A stretch of 61,851 nt of DNA from Pseudomonadota bacterium. GTDB lineage: Bacteria > Pseudomonadota > Gammaproteobacteria > Burkholderiales > Burkholderiaceae_B. Below are positions 37,188-47,016 of this stretch, piece after piece (the stretch's first letter is position 1; each line of letters begins with the position of its first letter). The translations under genes were made by a program, and so were the position numbers. Where the stretch lies: assembly GCA_023425645.1 (NCBI GenBank), contig JAFACG010000038.1:1-61851 (forward strand), read 5' to 3'. Under the pieces are notes generated by a model that was not told where the DNA came from, made no database searches, and worked only from the letters and a program-made list of their open reading frames with translations.

Positions 37188-39455
37188 CTATTGCGCCACG
37201 CAGTCCACGTAGTACCGCATCTGCCCGTCCGCGCCGCGCTCCTCCACGAAGCCGTGGATGTCCGTCCCGAAACCCGGACACCGCAGGTTGAGTTCGCGCG
37301 GGAATTTCAGGAAGTCCACGATGGTCTTGTTGAAGGCCTCGCCCGGGATCAGCAGCGGGATGCCGGGCGGATACGGCGTGATCAGGTTGGTCGTGACCCG
37401 GCCTTCCAGGCGGTCGATCTCCACCCGTTCGGTGCGCCGCTGGGCAATGCAGGCGAAGGCGTCGCTGGGCTTCATGACGGGCACGACCTGCGACAAATAC
37501 ATTTCCGTGGTCAGTCGCGCGATATCGTGGCGGGCATACATCTGGTGCACGTGCTGGCACAGGTCGCGCAGGCCCATTTCTTCGTAGCAGGAGTATTGGC
37601 GGGCGAACTCCGGCAGCACGCGCCAGACCGGCAGGTTGCGATCGTAGTCGTCCTTGAACTGCTGCAAGGCGGTCACCAGCGAGTTCCAGCGGCCTTTGGT
37701 GATGCCGATGGTGAACATGATGAAGAAACTGTAGAGCCCCGTCTTTTCGACGATGACGCCGCGCTGGGCCAGGAACTTGGTCACGATGGAGGCGGGAATG
37801 CCGCTGGCGGCGAAGGTGCCGTCCAGGTCCAGCCCCGGCGTGACGATGGTGGCCTTGATGGGATCGAGCATGTTGAAGCCGTCCGCCAACGGGCCGAAGC
37901 CGTGCCAGCCGCCATGTTCGGGATCGTCGCGGATGATCCAGTCCGCCGCCTCGCCGATGCCGTCCTCCGCCAGGCTGGGCGGGCCCCAGACCTTGAACCA
38001 CCAGTCGTCGGCCGCGAACTGCGACTCCACCTTGCGCATGGCGCGTCGGAAGTCCAGCGCCTCCACGATGCTTTCCTCGACCAGCACCCGGCCGCCCGGC
38101 GGCTCCATCATGGCGGCGGCCACGTCGCAGGACGCGACGATGGCGTACTGCGGGCTGGTGCTGGTGTGCATCAGGTAGGCCTCGTTGAAGAGGTGGCGAT
38201 CCAGCCGGCGCGTGGCCGAATCCTGCGCCAGCACATGGCTGGCCTGGCTGATGCCGGCCAGCAGCTTGTGAGTGGACTGCGTGGAGAACACGAGGGACTC
38301 CCGGGGCCGCGGGCGGCTCTTGCCCATGGCGTGGAAATGGCCGTAGAACGGGTGGAAGGCCGCGTGCGGGATCCAGGCTTCGTCAAAGTGCAGTACGTCC
38401 ACGTAGCCGTCCAGGGCCGACTTGATGGCTTCGGTGTCGTAGATGACGCCGTCGTAGGTGGACTGGGTCAGGGTCATGACGCGCGGCTGGACCGTATCGG
38501 CGTCCACGTGGGACAGCAAGGGGTGGGCGCGGATCTTGTCGCGGATGGACTGCACGTCGAATTCGCTGCGCGCAATCGGTCCGATGATGCCGAAATGGTT
38601 GCGCGTAGGGCGCAGAAACACCGGAATGGCGCCCGTCATGACGATGCTGTGCAGGATGGACTTGTGGCAGTTGCGGTCCACCACCACCACGTCGCCCGGC
38701 GCCACGGCATGGTGCCAGACGATCTTGTTGCTGGTGCTGGTGCCGTTGGTGACGAAAAAACAGTGGTCCGCATTGAAGATGCGCGCGGCGTTGCGCTCGC
38801 TGGCCCCGATGGCGCCGTTGTGATCGAGCAGTTGTCCCAGCTCCTCCACCGCGTTGCAGACGTCGGCGCGCAGCATGTTTTCTCCGAAGAACTGATGGAA
38901 GATCTGTCCCACCGGGCTCTTCAGGAAGGCCACTCCGCCCGAATGGCCCGGGCAGTGCCAGGAATAGGAGCCGTCCTCGGCATAGTCCAGCAGGGCCTTC
39001 AGAAACGGCGGCTTGACGCCTTCCACGTAGCTGCGCGCCTCGCGCACGATATGGCGGGCCACGAATTCAGGCGTGTCCTCGAACATGTGGATGACGCCCT
39101 GCAGCTCGCGCAGGATGTCGTTGGGCATGTGGCGTGCGGTCTTGGTCTCGCCGTACACGTAGATGGGCACGTCGGTGTTGCGCCGGCGCACGGCGTGGAT
39201 GAAGGCGCGCAAGTTGACCAGGGCCGGCGCGCTGTCGCCGTCCTGGGTGAACTCCTCGTCGTCGATGGACAGGATGAAGGCGCTGGCGCGGCTTTGCTGC
39301 TGGGCGAACTGGCTCAGGTCGCCATAGCTGGTGGTGCCCAGCACCTCGAAGCCCTCGGCCGCAATGGCGTCGGCCAGCACCCGGATGCTGAGCCCGGAGG
39401 CATTTTCGGAACGAAAGTCTTCGTCGATGATGACGATGGGGAACTGATAATGCAC
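37188..39455 (-). CDS. Orn/Lys/Arg decarboxylase, biodegradative type
   Basis: 755 residues, size and layout of the large fold I PLP decarboxylases (AdiA, CadA/LdcC, SpeF): N-terminal response-regulator-like wing domain (IVIIDEDFRSENASG), catalytic domain with HCPGHSGG, and PLP Lys in STQSTHKLLAG near residue 390, then the C-terminal domain with PYPPGIPLLIPGE. The amino acid used cannot be fixed from sequence; arginine or lysine are likely. GTG start at 39455 with AAGGA 7 bases before it. May serve polyamine supply or acid resistance; no antiporter is adjacent. Confidence 0.9.
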   Translation of the reverse strand: MHYQFPIVIIDEDFRSENASGLSIRVLADAIAAEGFEVLGTTSYGDLSQFAQQQSRASAFILSIDDEEFTQDGDSAPALVNLRAFIHAVRRRNTDVPIYVYGETKTARHMPNDILRELQGVIHMFEDTPEFVARHIVREARSYVEGVKPPFLKALLDYAEDGSYSWHCPGHSGGVAFLKSPVGQIFHQFFGENMLRADVCNAVEELGQLLDHNGAIGASERNAARIFNADHCFFVTNGTSTSNKIVWHHAVAPGDVVVVDRNCHKSILHSIVMTGAIPVFLRPTRNHFGIIGPIARSEFDVQSIRDKIRAHPLLSHVDADTVQPRVMTLTQSTYDGVIYDTEAIKSALDGYVDVLHFDEAWIPHAAFHPFYGHFHAMGKSRPRPRESLVFSTQSTHKLLAGISQASHVLAQDSATRRLDRHLFNEAYLMHTSTSPQYAIVASCDVAAAMMEPPGGRVLVEESIVEALDFRRAMRKVESQFAADDWWFKVWGPPSLAEDGIGEAADWIIRDDPEHGGWHGFGPLADGFNMLDPIKATIVTPGLDLDGTFAASGIPASIVTKFLAQRGVIVEKTGLYSFFIMFTIGITKGRWNSLVTALQQFKDDYDRNLPVWRVLPEFARQYSCYEEMGLRDLCQHVHQMYARHDIARLTTEMYLSQVVPVMKPSDAFACIAQRRTERVEIDRLEGRVTTNLITPYPPGIPLLIPGEAFNKTIVDFLKFPRELNLRCPGFGTDIHGFVEERGADGQMRYYVDCVAQ

Positions 39456-39563
39456 GCGAAGTCCTTGGACGTTGGAATGCCGCGCACAGACGGCAAAATG
39501 AGTGCGGGACGGTACGTCTGCATGCTGTGAATCGTGCCGGGGCCAGCCCTTGTGCCTTCAGGC

Positions 39564-39592
39564 TTGCATTTGCCTTTGTCCTCGGGCATAAT
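39564..39592 (+). promoter_or_regulatory. Promoter of tRNA-Cys
   Basis: TTGCAT, exactly 17 bases, CATAAT, ending 26 bases before the tRNA. A good sigma-70-type promoter; a monocistronic tRNA transcript is likely. Confidence 0.7.
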
Positions 39593-39618
39593 TTTACATG
39601 TCCCAGGACAAAATAAAA

Positions 39619-39692
39619 GGCGCGGTGACAGATTGGTTATGTGGCGGACTGCAAATCCGCCTAGGTTGGTTCGATTCCAGCCCGCGCCTCCA
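39619..39692 (+). tRNA. tRNA-Cys (anticodon GCA)
   Basis: Full cloverleaf: acceptor GGCGCGG/CCGCGCC, anticodon stem GCGGA/TCCGC with loop CTGCAAA (anticodon GCA), T arm GTTGG-TTCGATT-CCAGC, discriminator U as required for tRNA-Cys, and encoded CCA at 39690-39692. No integrase or attachment repeat is seen next to it. Confidence 0.97.
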
Positions 39693-39794
39693 CTACCTTT
39701 CCTGCAGCTGGCCGTCCGGCCGCCAAGAACACTACGGTTCCGTCTGCCGCCAAAGGATTGCGGCTGCGCATCTCAAGAACGCCACCATCGCGGC

Positions 39795-40217
39795 TTACCC
39801 TGGCAATTCCCAGGCAGGATTCCAGACCGCCTCCCATACATGGCCGTCAGGGTCCTGGAAGTAGCCCGCGTAGCCGCCCCAGAAGGTCTCCTGCGCCGGC
39901 TTGAGGACGACGCCTCCCGCTTCTCTGGCCAGTCGCATGATCTCGTCCACTTCCGCCCTGGAAGAAACGTTATGCCCGAGCGTCATTTCTATGGCGCAGG
40001 AAGAACTCAATGGCAAGCCCGTGTCGTACGCAATACTCGAACGAGGCCATAGCGCCAGACGAAGGCCGGGCTGCAAATCAATGAAGACGACGGCGCCGTA
40101 TTCAAATTCGGCGCCGACAATTCCTTCGGTCTTGAAGCCAAGTCCGTCCCGATAAAAACGCAGCGACCTGGCGAGATCATCGACACCGATGGTGATGACA
40201 TGAATGCGTGGCTGCAT
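39795..40217 (-). CDS. VOC (glyoxalase/bleomycin resistance) family protein
   Basis: 140 residues with two beta-alpha-beta-beta-beta modules: [24 protein letters not shown] and the C-terminal [15 protein letters not shown]. The metal ligand Glu/His positions are partly present. Function is not predictable: isomerase, dioxygenase-like or antibiotic-binding. GGAGG precedes the ATG at 40217; the frame opens earlier without conservation. The 280-base gap to the next gene holds no visible ORF of its own. Confidence 0.85.
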   Translation of the reverse strand: MQPRIHVITIGVDDLARSLRFYRDGLGFKTEGIVGAEFEYGAVVFIDLQPGLRLALWPRSSIAYDTGLPLSSSCAIEMTLGHNVSSRAEVDEIMRLAREAGGVVLKPAQETFWGGYAGYFQDPDGHVWEAVWNPAWELPG

Positions 40218-40497
40218 GGCATATATCCTCCGAATCAGTCCATCGACTATATCGTTCACAAGCACTTGCACCAATCGGAGCGCCGTCGCCCTGCGTCAGA
40301 CATGCCCCCCAATCGACGACCGCGAGGTCACACGCTCGAGACTGACAGGAGCGTCCGCTGCTATGATAGTGGCATCCGCGCAACACGGACGCGCTCACCT
40401 GGCCCGCACTGAACGGGGGGCTGAATGGGTAGCCAAATCAAGAATATACGCAAAACACCAATATAAGCTTCTGAATTTCAAAGAATTCCCATACACC

Positions 40498-41280
40498 ATG
40501 AAACTTGCCACCTGGAACGTCAATTCCCTGAACGTTCGCCTGCCGCAGGTCCTGGACTGGCTCCAGGCCAATCCCGTGGACGTGCTCTGCCTGCAGGAAC
40601 TGAAGATTCCCGATGAGCGCTTTCCTCTGCAGGCCCTGCAGGAGATCGGCTACCAGGCCCATTGGGCCGGCCAGAAAACCTACAACGGCGTGGCCCTGAT
40701 CTCGCGCCAGCCCGGTGCGGATGTGCAGCGCAATCTGCCCAACCATGAAGACCCCCAGCAGCGGCTGCTGGCCGCCACCTACGAGTCGCCGGATGGCCCG
40801 CTGCGCGTCATCAGCGCCTACTGTCCCAATGGCCAGTCGCTGGAGAGCGACAAGTACGTCTACAAGCTGCAATGGTTCTCGGCCCTGCGCGAATGGCTGC
40901 AAAAAGAGTTGGCCGAGTATCCGCGGCTGGCCATCCTGGGCGACTATAATATTGCCCCGGCCGACGAAGACGTGCACGATCCGGCCAAGTGGGCGGGGGA
41001 CGTGCTGGTGTCGCCGGCCGAGCGCCAGGCATTCCGGCAGCTGCTGGATCTGGGCCTGCACGACGCCTACCGGCTGTTCGAGCAGACCGGCAGCCCTTTC
41101 ACCTGGTGGGACTACCGACGCTTCGCCTTCCGCCGCGACGCGGGCCTGCGCATCGACCACGTGCTGCTGTCCGAGGCGCTGCGGCCCCGCTGTTCGGCCT
41201 GCATGATCGACCGCGAGCCGCGCGCCAACGAACAGCCCTCGGATCACGCGCCCGTCGTCGCCACCCTTTCCTTTACCTGA
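40498..41280 (+). CDS. xth: Exodeoxyribonuclease III
   Basis: 260 residues, AP endonuclease and 3' exonuclease of base excision repair. Motifs: [27 protein letters not shown] (metal Glu), ILGDYNIAP and C-terminal [10 protein letters not shown]. The frame opens about 100 codons upstream, but [10 protein letters not shown] at 40498 is the family start. SD is weak. Followed 14 bases later by an uncharacterised gene. Confidence 0.96.
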   Translation: MKLATWNVNSLNVRLPQVLDWLQANPVDVLCLQELKIPDERFPLQALQEIGYQAHWAGQKTYNGVALISRQPGADVQRNLPNHEDPQQRLLAATYESPDGPLRVISAYCPNGQSLESDKYVYKLQWFSALREWLQKELAEYPRLAILGDYNIAPADEDVHDPAKWAGDVLVSPAERQAFRQLLDLGLHDAYRLFEQTGSPFTWWDYRRFAFRRDAGLRIDHVLLSEALRPRCSACMIDREPRANEQPSDHAPVVATLSFT

Positions 41281-41294
41281 ACCGGCCATCCACC

Positions 41295-41621
41295 ATGCAA
41301 GTACAAAGCGAAATCATACGACTGACCGACTCGGGCTACGTGCTCGAGATAGCGCTGGACGAACACAAGGTGTGGGCCTACCTGGCCATCAGCGAACCGG
41401 ACCTGGATGCGGTCACGGAAATCGTTCCGGAAGAGCAGTTCGAGGCGGGCGGCGACGTGCACGTCATGGCCATCGCCCAGGCTGAGGATGCCGCCGAGCA
41501 GGTGCAGGACGTGCTCTTCAACATGAACCCCAACGACACGGTCGTGTTCCTGTGCGCCGACGCCGCCAGCCTGCAGGCCGTCCTGGGCGAATTCGGCCAG
41601 ACCGGCGAACAGGCCGATTAA
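41295..41621 (+). CDS. Conserved hypothetical protein, 108 residues
   Basis: Acidic protein beginning [20 protein letters not shown], no membrane segment or known motif recognised. It lies 14 bases after xth and 35 bases before gmk, all on one strand, so probably cotranscribed. It takes the position where yicC is found before gmk in many proteobacteria, but does not look like YicC. Function unknown. Confidence 0.75.
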   Translation: MQVQSEIIRLTDSGYVLEIALDEHKVWAYLAISEPDLDAVTEIVPEEQFEAGGDVHVMAIAQAEDAAEQVQDVLFNMNPNDTVVFLCADAASLQAVLGEFGQTGEQAD

Positions 41622-41656
41622 TTTCCTTCAACGTTTCATTTCAGACACCGCTCATC

Positions 41657-42301
41657 ATGTCCACGAGCTATCCCGGCACCATCTTCATGGTCGTCGCCCC
41701 CAGCGGCGCCGGCAAATCCAGCCTGGTCAACGCCCTGCTGGCCCAGGACCCGGCCATCATGCTGTCCATTTCCGCCACCACGCGCGCGCCTCGCCCGGGC
41801 GAGGTCGACGGCCAGCACTACTTCTTCGTCGACAAGCCCCGCTTCGAGCAACTGTGCCAGGAAAAGGCCATGCTGGAATGGGCCCTGGTGCACGGCAACT
41901 ACTACGGCACGCCGCGCGCGCCCATCGAGCAGGCCCTGCGGTCCGGCCGCGACGTGCTGCTGGAGATAGACTGGCAGGGCGCGCAGCAGGCGCGCGAACA
42001 CTTCCCCCAGGCCGTCGGCATCTTCATCCTGCCGCCTTCGCTGCCCACCCTGGAGGCGCGCCTGCGCAATCGCGGCCAGGACAGCGACGAGGTCATCGCC
42101 CGCCGCCTGCAGGCCGCCAGCAGCGAAATCGCCCATGTGAATGAGTGCCAATATGCTATTATCAATCAAGATTTCGATGAGGCATTAGCGCAACTATCGA
42201 GCATCGTACAGGCCAGCCGTCTGCGCACGGCCACCCAGTCGGTACGGCATCGCGAACTCTTTCAACAATTAGGCGCCGATGCCCTTTCGCATCAAGTTTG
42301 A
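41657..42301 (+). CDS. gmk: Guanylate kinase
   Basis: 214 residues. P-loop [20 protein letters not shown]-binding [22 protein letters not shown] and the lid [10 protein letters not shown]. Converts GMP to GDP. ATG at 41657 chosen over a longer open frame. Precedes rpoZ and spoT, a conserved order linking guanine nucleotide supply with the stringent response. Confidence 0.97.
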   Translation: MSTSYPGTIFMVVAPSGAGKSSLVNALLAQDPAIMLSISATTRAPRPGEVDGQHYFFVDKPRFEQLCQEKAMLEWALVHGNYYGTPRAPIEQALRSGRDVLLEIDWQGAQQAREHFPQAVGIFILPPSLPTLEARLRNRGQDSDEVIARRLQAASSEIAHVNECQYAIINQDFDEALAQLSSIVQASRLRTATQSVRHRELFQQLGADALSHQV

Positions 42302-42340
42302 TTTTTCCTCTTTCATTCTTCTTCGACCACAGGTCTAACT

Positions 42341-42544
42341 ATGGCACGCATCACTGTCGAGGACTGCCTGGAGCAAGTCCCCAACCGTTTCAAACTGACC
42401 CTGGCTGCCGCCTACCGCGCGCGCGAACTGGCTCAGGGCCATGAACCCCGCCTGGAAAGCAAGAACAAGCCCACCGTGACGGCGCTGCGCGAAATCGCCG
42501 CTGGCGCAACCGGCCTGGAAATGCTGCGCAAGGTTCCCACCTGA
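42341..42544 (+). CDS. rpoZ: RNA polymerase omega subunit
   Basis: 67 residues, typical for beta-proteobacterial omega: [20 protein letters not shown] and the central [14 protein letters not shown]. Stabilises RNA polymerase and forms part of a ppGpp binding site. 39 bases after gmk and 19 before spoT. Confidence 0.97.
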   Translation: MARITVEDCLEQVPNRFKLTLAAAYRARELAQGHEPRLESKNKPTVTALREIAAGATGLEMLRKVPT

Positions 42545-42563
42545 TCCATCTGCGGAGCACTGT

Positions 42564-44840
42564 ATGGCATTTCCGGGTTTACGCGGCGCATCGTCTGGTC
42601 TTCTGGCCGTCCTGAAAAAAGGCTCGCGGCTGGGACGCCGCAAGCCCAAGGCCGAAGCCGGCGTCGCGCCGCTGCCCGCCCCGGAAGGCGGCAACGCCGC
42701 CATCGCCTCGCTCGCTCCGCTGACCAAGATCATCTCCCAGTACCTGGACCCCAAGGACGTGGAACGCGTCCGCGAAGCGTACCGCTTCGCCGACCAGGCC
42801 CACCTCGGGCAGTTCCGCGCCAGCGGCGAGCCCTACATCTCGCATCCCATCGCCGTCACTGAAATCTGCGCCGGCTGGAAGCTGGACACCGACGCGCTGA
42901 TGTCCGCCCTGCTGCACGACGTCATCGAAGACCAGGACGTCTCCAAGCAGGAGCTGGCCGAAAAATTCGGCACCGACGTGGCCGAGATCGTGGACGGCCT
43001 GTCCAAGCTGGAACGCCTGGAATTCGCCACCAAGACGCAGCAGCAGGCCGACAGCTTTCGCAAGATGCTGCTGGCCATGTCGCGCGACGTGCGCGTCATC
43101 CTGATCAAGCTGGCCGACCGCCTGCACAATATGCGCACGCTGGACGCGGTCAAGCCGGAAAAGCGCCGCCGCGTGGCCCAGGAAACCCTGGACATCTACG
43201 CGCCCATCGCCCATCGCCTGGGCCTGAACACGCTGTTCCGCGAACTGCAGGACCGCTGTTTCAAGGCCATGTATCCCAATCGCTACAAGGTGCTGCACAA
43301 GGCCCTGATGGCGGCGCGCGGCAATCGCCGCGAGGTGCTGGGCAAGATCACCGACGCGGTCAAGATTGCCCTGCCGGCCGCCGGCATCGAGGCGGAGATA
43401 TCCGGCCGCGAGAAATCCCTCTACAGCATCTTCTGCAAGATGGTCGAACAGAAGAAGTCCTTCTCGGACGTGCTGGACATCTACGGTTTCCGGGTCATTG
43501 TGCATACGCTGCCCGAATGCTACCTGGCCCTGGGCACGCTGCACCAGCTCTACCGCCCGGTGCCGGGCAAGTTCAAGGACTACATCGCCATCCCCAAGGT
43601 CAATGGCTACCAGTCCCTGCACACCACCCTGATCGGCCCCTACGGCACCCCCGTGGAATTCCAGTTCCGCACCCGCGAAATGGACCACGTGGCCGAAGAA
43701 GGCGTGGCTTCGCACTGGCTGTACAAGGAAGACGACGTCACGCTCAACGACTTGCAGAAGCGCACCCATCGCTGGCTGCAGTCGCTGCTGGACATCCAGA
43801 GCCAGACCGGCGATTCCGCCGAGTTCCTGGAACACGTCAAGGTGGACCTGTTCCCCGACGCCGTGTACGTCTATACCCCCAAGGGCAAGATCATCTCCCT
43901 GCCCCGCGGCGCCACTCCCGTGGACTTCGCCTACAGCATCCATACGGACATCGGCAACCACGCCGTGGCCTCCAAGATCAACAGCGAATTCGCCCCCCTG
44001 CGCACCGAACTCAAGAGCGGGGACTCGGTGGAGATCATCACCTCCCCGGCCGCCCGTCCCAGCGCGCAATGGCTCAATTACGTCCGCTCGGGCCGCGCCC
44101 GCTCGGAAATCCGCCATTACCTGCGCACCGTCAAGTACGAGGAATCCGTCGCCTTCGGCCGCCGCCTGCTGGACCAGGCCTTCGACCAGCTCGGCCTGCC
44201 GCACGCGGGCGACGACGACCCGAACTGGGACAAGCTCGCCAAGGGCTCGGGCGCCGCCTCGCGCGAAGAGATCCTGGCCGACATCGGTCTGGGCAAGCGC
44301 CTGGCCGCCGTGGTCGCGCGCCGCTTTGCTCCGGAAAACGCCCTGCTGGAAACCACGGCGGCGGCTTTCGACGAGATCACCGCGAACACCTCCGCCCCCA
44401 TCCTCATCCACGGCAACGAAGGCCAGGCCGTGCAGCTGGCGCCCTGCTGCGGTCCGCTGCCGGGCGACGCCATCATCGGCGGCATACGGCTGGGCCACGG
44501 CCTGGTGGTGCACATGGCCGAATGCGCCGTGGCTCAGCGCGCCCAGGCCAAGGAACCCGAACGCTGGGTGCCCGTCATGTGGGACAGCAACACGGCGCGC
44601 CACCTGTCCACCCGCCTGGACGTCACCGCCATCAACGAGCGCGGCGTGCTGGGCCGCCTGGCCGCGGAAATCACGGACGCGGATTCCAACATCATCCATA
44701 TCTCCATGCCGGATGAATCCGCCGCCACCTCGGTGCTGCACCTGACCGTCCAGGTCGACAGCCGCACCCACCTGGCTCGCGTCATACGCGCCATCCGGCA
44801 CGTGCCCCAGGTCCAGAAGATCGTGCGCCTGAAAGGCTGA
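42564..44840 (+). CDS. spoT: Bifunctional (p)ppGpp synthetase/hydrolase
   Basis: 758 residues. HD hydrolase domain (YISHPIAV... LLHDVIEDQ), synthetase domain with YGFRVIVHTLPECYLALG and KDYIAIPKVNGYQSLHT, TGS domain (VYVYTPKGKIISLPRGATPVDFAY), then a zinc-finger-type and a C-terminal ACT domain ending in VPQVQKIVRLKG. Hydrolase residues are intact, so SpoT/Rel rather than RelA. Ends in a clear terminator. Confidence 0.96.
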   Translation: MAFPGLRGASSGLLAVLKKGSRLGRRKPKAEAGVAPLPAPEGGNAAIASLAPLTKIISQYLDPKDVERVREAYRFADQAHLGQFRASGEPYISHPIAVTEICAGWKLDTDALMSALLHDVIEDQDVSKQELAEKFGTDVAEIVDGLSKLERLEFATKTQQQADSFRKMLLAMSRDVRVILIKLADRLHNMRTLDAVKPEKRRRVAQETLDIYAPIAHRLGLNTLFRELQDRCFKAMYPNRYKVLHKALMAARGNRREVLGKITDAVKIALPAAGIEAEISGREKSLYSIFCKMVEQKKSFSDVLDIYGFRVIVHTLPECYLALGTLHQLYRPVPGKFKDYIAIPKVNGYQSLHTTLIGPYGTPVEFQFRTREMDHVAEEGVASHWLYKEDDVTLNDLQKRTHRWLQSLLDIQSQTGDSAEFLEHVKVDLFPDAVYVYTPKGKIISLPRGATPVDFAYSIHTDIGNHAVASKINSEFAPLRTELKSGDSVEIITSPAARPSAQWLNYVRSGRARSEIRHYLRTVKYEESVAFGRRLLDQAFDQLGLPHAGDDDPNWDKLAKGSGAASREEILADIGLGKRLAAVVARRFAPENALLETTAAAFDEITANTSAPILIHGNEGQAVQLAPCCGPLPGDAIIGGIRLGHGLVVHMAECAVAQRAQAKEPERWVPVMWDSNTARHLSTRLDVTAINERGVLGRLAAEITDADSNIIHISMPDESAATSVLHLTVQVDSRTHLARVIRAIRHVPQVQKIVRLKG

Positions 44841-44858
44841 TTCCCCTGCTCCACGAAG

Positions 44859-44889
44859 AACGCCTGCTGTGTATTAGCAGGCGTTTTGG
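44859..44889 (+). terminator. Terminator after spoT
   Basis: AACGCCTGCT-N7-AGCAGGCGTTTTGG, perfect 10-base stem with a short T run, 19 bases past the spoT stop. Confidence 0.8.
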
Positions 44890-45017
44890 AATGCCAAGGT
44901 GTCGCAAGACGACAGACGACGTTGCGGCGCAGGGCAAGTGACGAACCATGAGAAACGGCCCTCGTCTATCGACAGACTGTCATGCCGGATCGGCACGACC
45001 AGGCCTGACGGTAGATT

Positions 45018-45365
45018 TCATGCCCCCATCGCCCACGCCGCCAGGCCATAGGCCAGCACGCCGGCCAAGGTGGATCCGGCGATGCCGCCCGGCCAGCGCC
45101 GTCCCAGGAGCACGCCGGCCAGGCCGGTCAGCACCGGCACGCCGTCTATCCAGGGCTGTTCCGGACGAACCAGGGAAATCAGCGAGACCACCAGCAAGGC
45201 CACGATGCCCGCCGGGCCGATGGCGCTGAACAGGCGCGACCAGACCGACCGCGTATCCGGTCCTCCCGCCCGCCCCGATCGGCTTCTCAGGCGCAATGGC
45301 AGGTAGCGGATCAGAAACGTACCCAGGCCCGCCAGCATAATCATCACCACAAAACCCCAGTCCAT
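45018..45365 (-). CDS. azlD: AzlD-family branched-chain amino acid exporter subunit
   Basis: 115 residues, four hydrophobic segments, as expected for the small partner of AzlC. It begins WGFVVMIMLAGLGTFLIRYLPL. The ATG at 45365 has GAGGGG five bases before it and follows the azlC stop by 9 bases; GTG at 45371 is an alternative start. Confidence 0.88.
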   Translation of the reverse strand: MDWGFVVMIMLAGLGTFLIRYLPLRLRSRSGRAGGPDTRSVWSRLFSAIGPAGIVALLVVSLISLVRPEQPWIDGVPVLTGLAGVLLGRRWPGGIAGSTLAGVLAYGLAAWAMGA

Positions 45366-45374
45366 CTCCACCCC

Positions 45375-46058
45375 TCAAGCTCGGCGCAAGGCCATCAGTC
45401 CGCCGGCCAGCATGCCCACGACGATGGCCAGGTACGAAGGCAAGGTCAGCATGGCGAGCAGCGCCGCCAGTCCGGCCCCCGCCATGACCATCATGGGCGC
45501 GCTGCGGCGGATCTCCAGCAGCAAAGCGAAGAACAGAGCCGGCAGCACGAAGCCCAGCGTTTTTTCCAGCACCGGCGACTGCCCCAGCAAATCGCCGGCG
45601 AAGAAAGCGCCCAGCGCGGTGCCTCCGACCCAGGACAGATACGCCCCCAGCTGCAGACCGCAATACCAGGACTCCTGCTCCCTGGGCGGCTGACGCGACA
45701 GGCTGCCGGCGGAGGCGGCGAAGACCTCGTCCGTCAGCCCGGGAGCCAGCCACAGGCTGCGCACCGTGCGCGGTCCGCTGAAAAAGCCCAGCAAAGCCGG
45801 ACCGTAGAACAGATGGCGCAGGTTCATGACCACCACGATGCCCAGTATGCTGGGATAGGCGGCGCCCGCCGCAAGCAGGCTGATGAGAATGAACTGGCTG
45901 GCGCCCGCATACACCACCAGCGACACCAGCACGGCCAGCCAGGGGGACAGTCCCGCGTGCACGGCGGACAGGCCGAAGGAAATGGCGACCGGCACATAGC
46001 CCAGCGCGATCGAGGCGCTGTCGCGCATGCCGCGCAGATAGGCAGACTTGATGATCAT
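45375..46058 (-). CDS. azlC: AzlC-family branched-chain amino acid exporter subunit
   Basis: 227 residues with about 7-8 membrane segments; MRDSASIALGYVPVAISFGLSAV and VYAGASQFILISLLAAGA are typical AzlC signatures. With AzlD it exports branched-chain amino acids or analogues. ATG at 46058 lies 13 bases beyond the end of the M23 peptidase gene; the longer frame would overlap it. Confidence 0.9.
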   Translation of the reverse strand: MIIKSAYLRGMRDSASIALGYVPVAISFGLSAVHAGLSPWLAVLVSLVVYAGASQFILISLLAAGAAYPSILGIVVVMNLRHLFYGPALLGFFSGPRTVRSLWLAPGLTDEVFAASAGSLSRQPPREQESWYCGLQLGAYLSWVGGTALGAFFAGDLLGQSPVLEKTLGFVLPALFFALLLEIRRSAPMMVMAGAGLAALLAMLTLPSYLAIVVGMLAGGLMALRRA

Positions 46059-46071
46059 GGCCAGCGCTTCG

Positions 46072-46941
46072 CTATGGCTGGAAAGCCCCGATGAAGATGG
46101 CCGGGTCGACGCGGGCATTGTTCAGGCTGACGTTCCAGTGCAGATGCGGGCCCGTCGCCCGCCCCGTGGCGCCCGAGCGGCCCACGACATCGCCCTTGCG
46201 CACCGCATCGCCCTTGCGCACGTCAAAGGCCGAAAGATGGCAATACATGGTGATCAGGCCCTGGCCATGGTCCACGAACACCGTCTTGCCATTGAAAAAG
46301 TAGTCCGCCACGATGGTCACCACGCCGTCGGCCGGAACCCTGACCTGCGTGCCGGTCGCAGCCGCAAAGTCCAGTCCCGAATGCGGATTGCGCTCTTCTC
46401 CGTTGAAGAACCGCCGCAGGCCGAACGGGCTGGTCAGCCGCCCCGGCACGGGTTTTTCAAACACCACATTGCTGGGCCCTTCCGTCCGAAAGCTGGCGTA
46501 GGCCTCCATCTGCTCTTTGTACTCGCGCTCGAAGCGCGCCTGTTGCTGCGGATCCGGATTGACGTGCGACTTGTTCTTGAGCGTGATGCGCTGTTCACGG
46601 TAACGCTTGCTGCCCACCTGAAAGGGCACCTGCCCGGCGCCGTGCACCGACAGATTGTGCAAACCGGGAGCCGTCTTCAGGTCTATGCCCGCGATGGCCT
46701 TCCAGCGCTGGTCCGCATCGCGGATCACCAGGACGCGATGGGCGCCCAGACTGACCCGGGGCGCCTGCGCGGCCTCGCCCAGATCCACGACAGCCACGCC
46801 GCCCGGCACGGGCTTGTTCAAGGTCCGCTCGATGAAGGTGCCTTGCGGCGCAGCCTGCGCCAGCCATGGAGCGCCCAGCGCCCACATGGACGTAGCGCCC
46901 AGCAGGCGGCGGCGCGTAATGGAGAAATCGGATTGGCCCAT
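46072..46941 (-). CDS. M23 family murein peptidase, secreted
   Basis: 289 residues. N-terminus has a twin-arginine-like SITRRRLLGATS followed by a hydrophobic stretch ending at AQAA, then a lytic M23 domain with HSGLDF and HLHWNV, the zinc ligands of LytM-type endopeptidases, so the enzyme should be active. Acts on peptidoglycan cross-links in the periplasm. ATG at 46941 chosen on the signal sequence and a CAGGA site. Confidence 0.9.
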   Translation of the reverse strand: MGQSDFSITRRRLLGATSMWALGAPWLAQAAPQGTFIERTLNKPVPGGVAVVDLGEAAQAPRVSLGAHRVLVIRDADQRWKAIAGIDLKTAPGLHNLSVHGAGQVPFQVGSKRYREQRITLKNKSHVNPDPQQQARFEREYKEQMEAYASFRTEGPSNVVFEKPVPGRLTSPFGLRRFFNGEERNPHSGLDFAAATGTQVRVPADGVVTIVADYFFNGKTVFVDHGQGLITMYCHLSAFDVRKGDAVRKGDVVGRSGATGRATGPHLHWNVSLNNARVDPAIFIGAFQP

Positions 46942-47016
46942 GGCAATGTCCTGGTGGTAAACAAAAACACCCCAAGCCGGCAAGCGGCCTGGGGCGTTCG
47001 AAACATCTGCGCGGAC

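Noticed and set aside
37191..39530. A 779-codon plus-strand frame opposite the decarboxylase
   Set aside because: Antisense to a well-conserved PLP decarboxylase; no SD at its start and unnatural amino acid content.
39600..39800. Genomic island attached at tRNA-Cys
   Set aside because: No integrase, no repeat of the tRNA 3' end and no change in gene type were found next to it.
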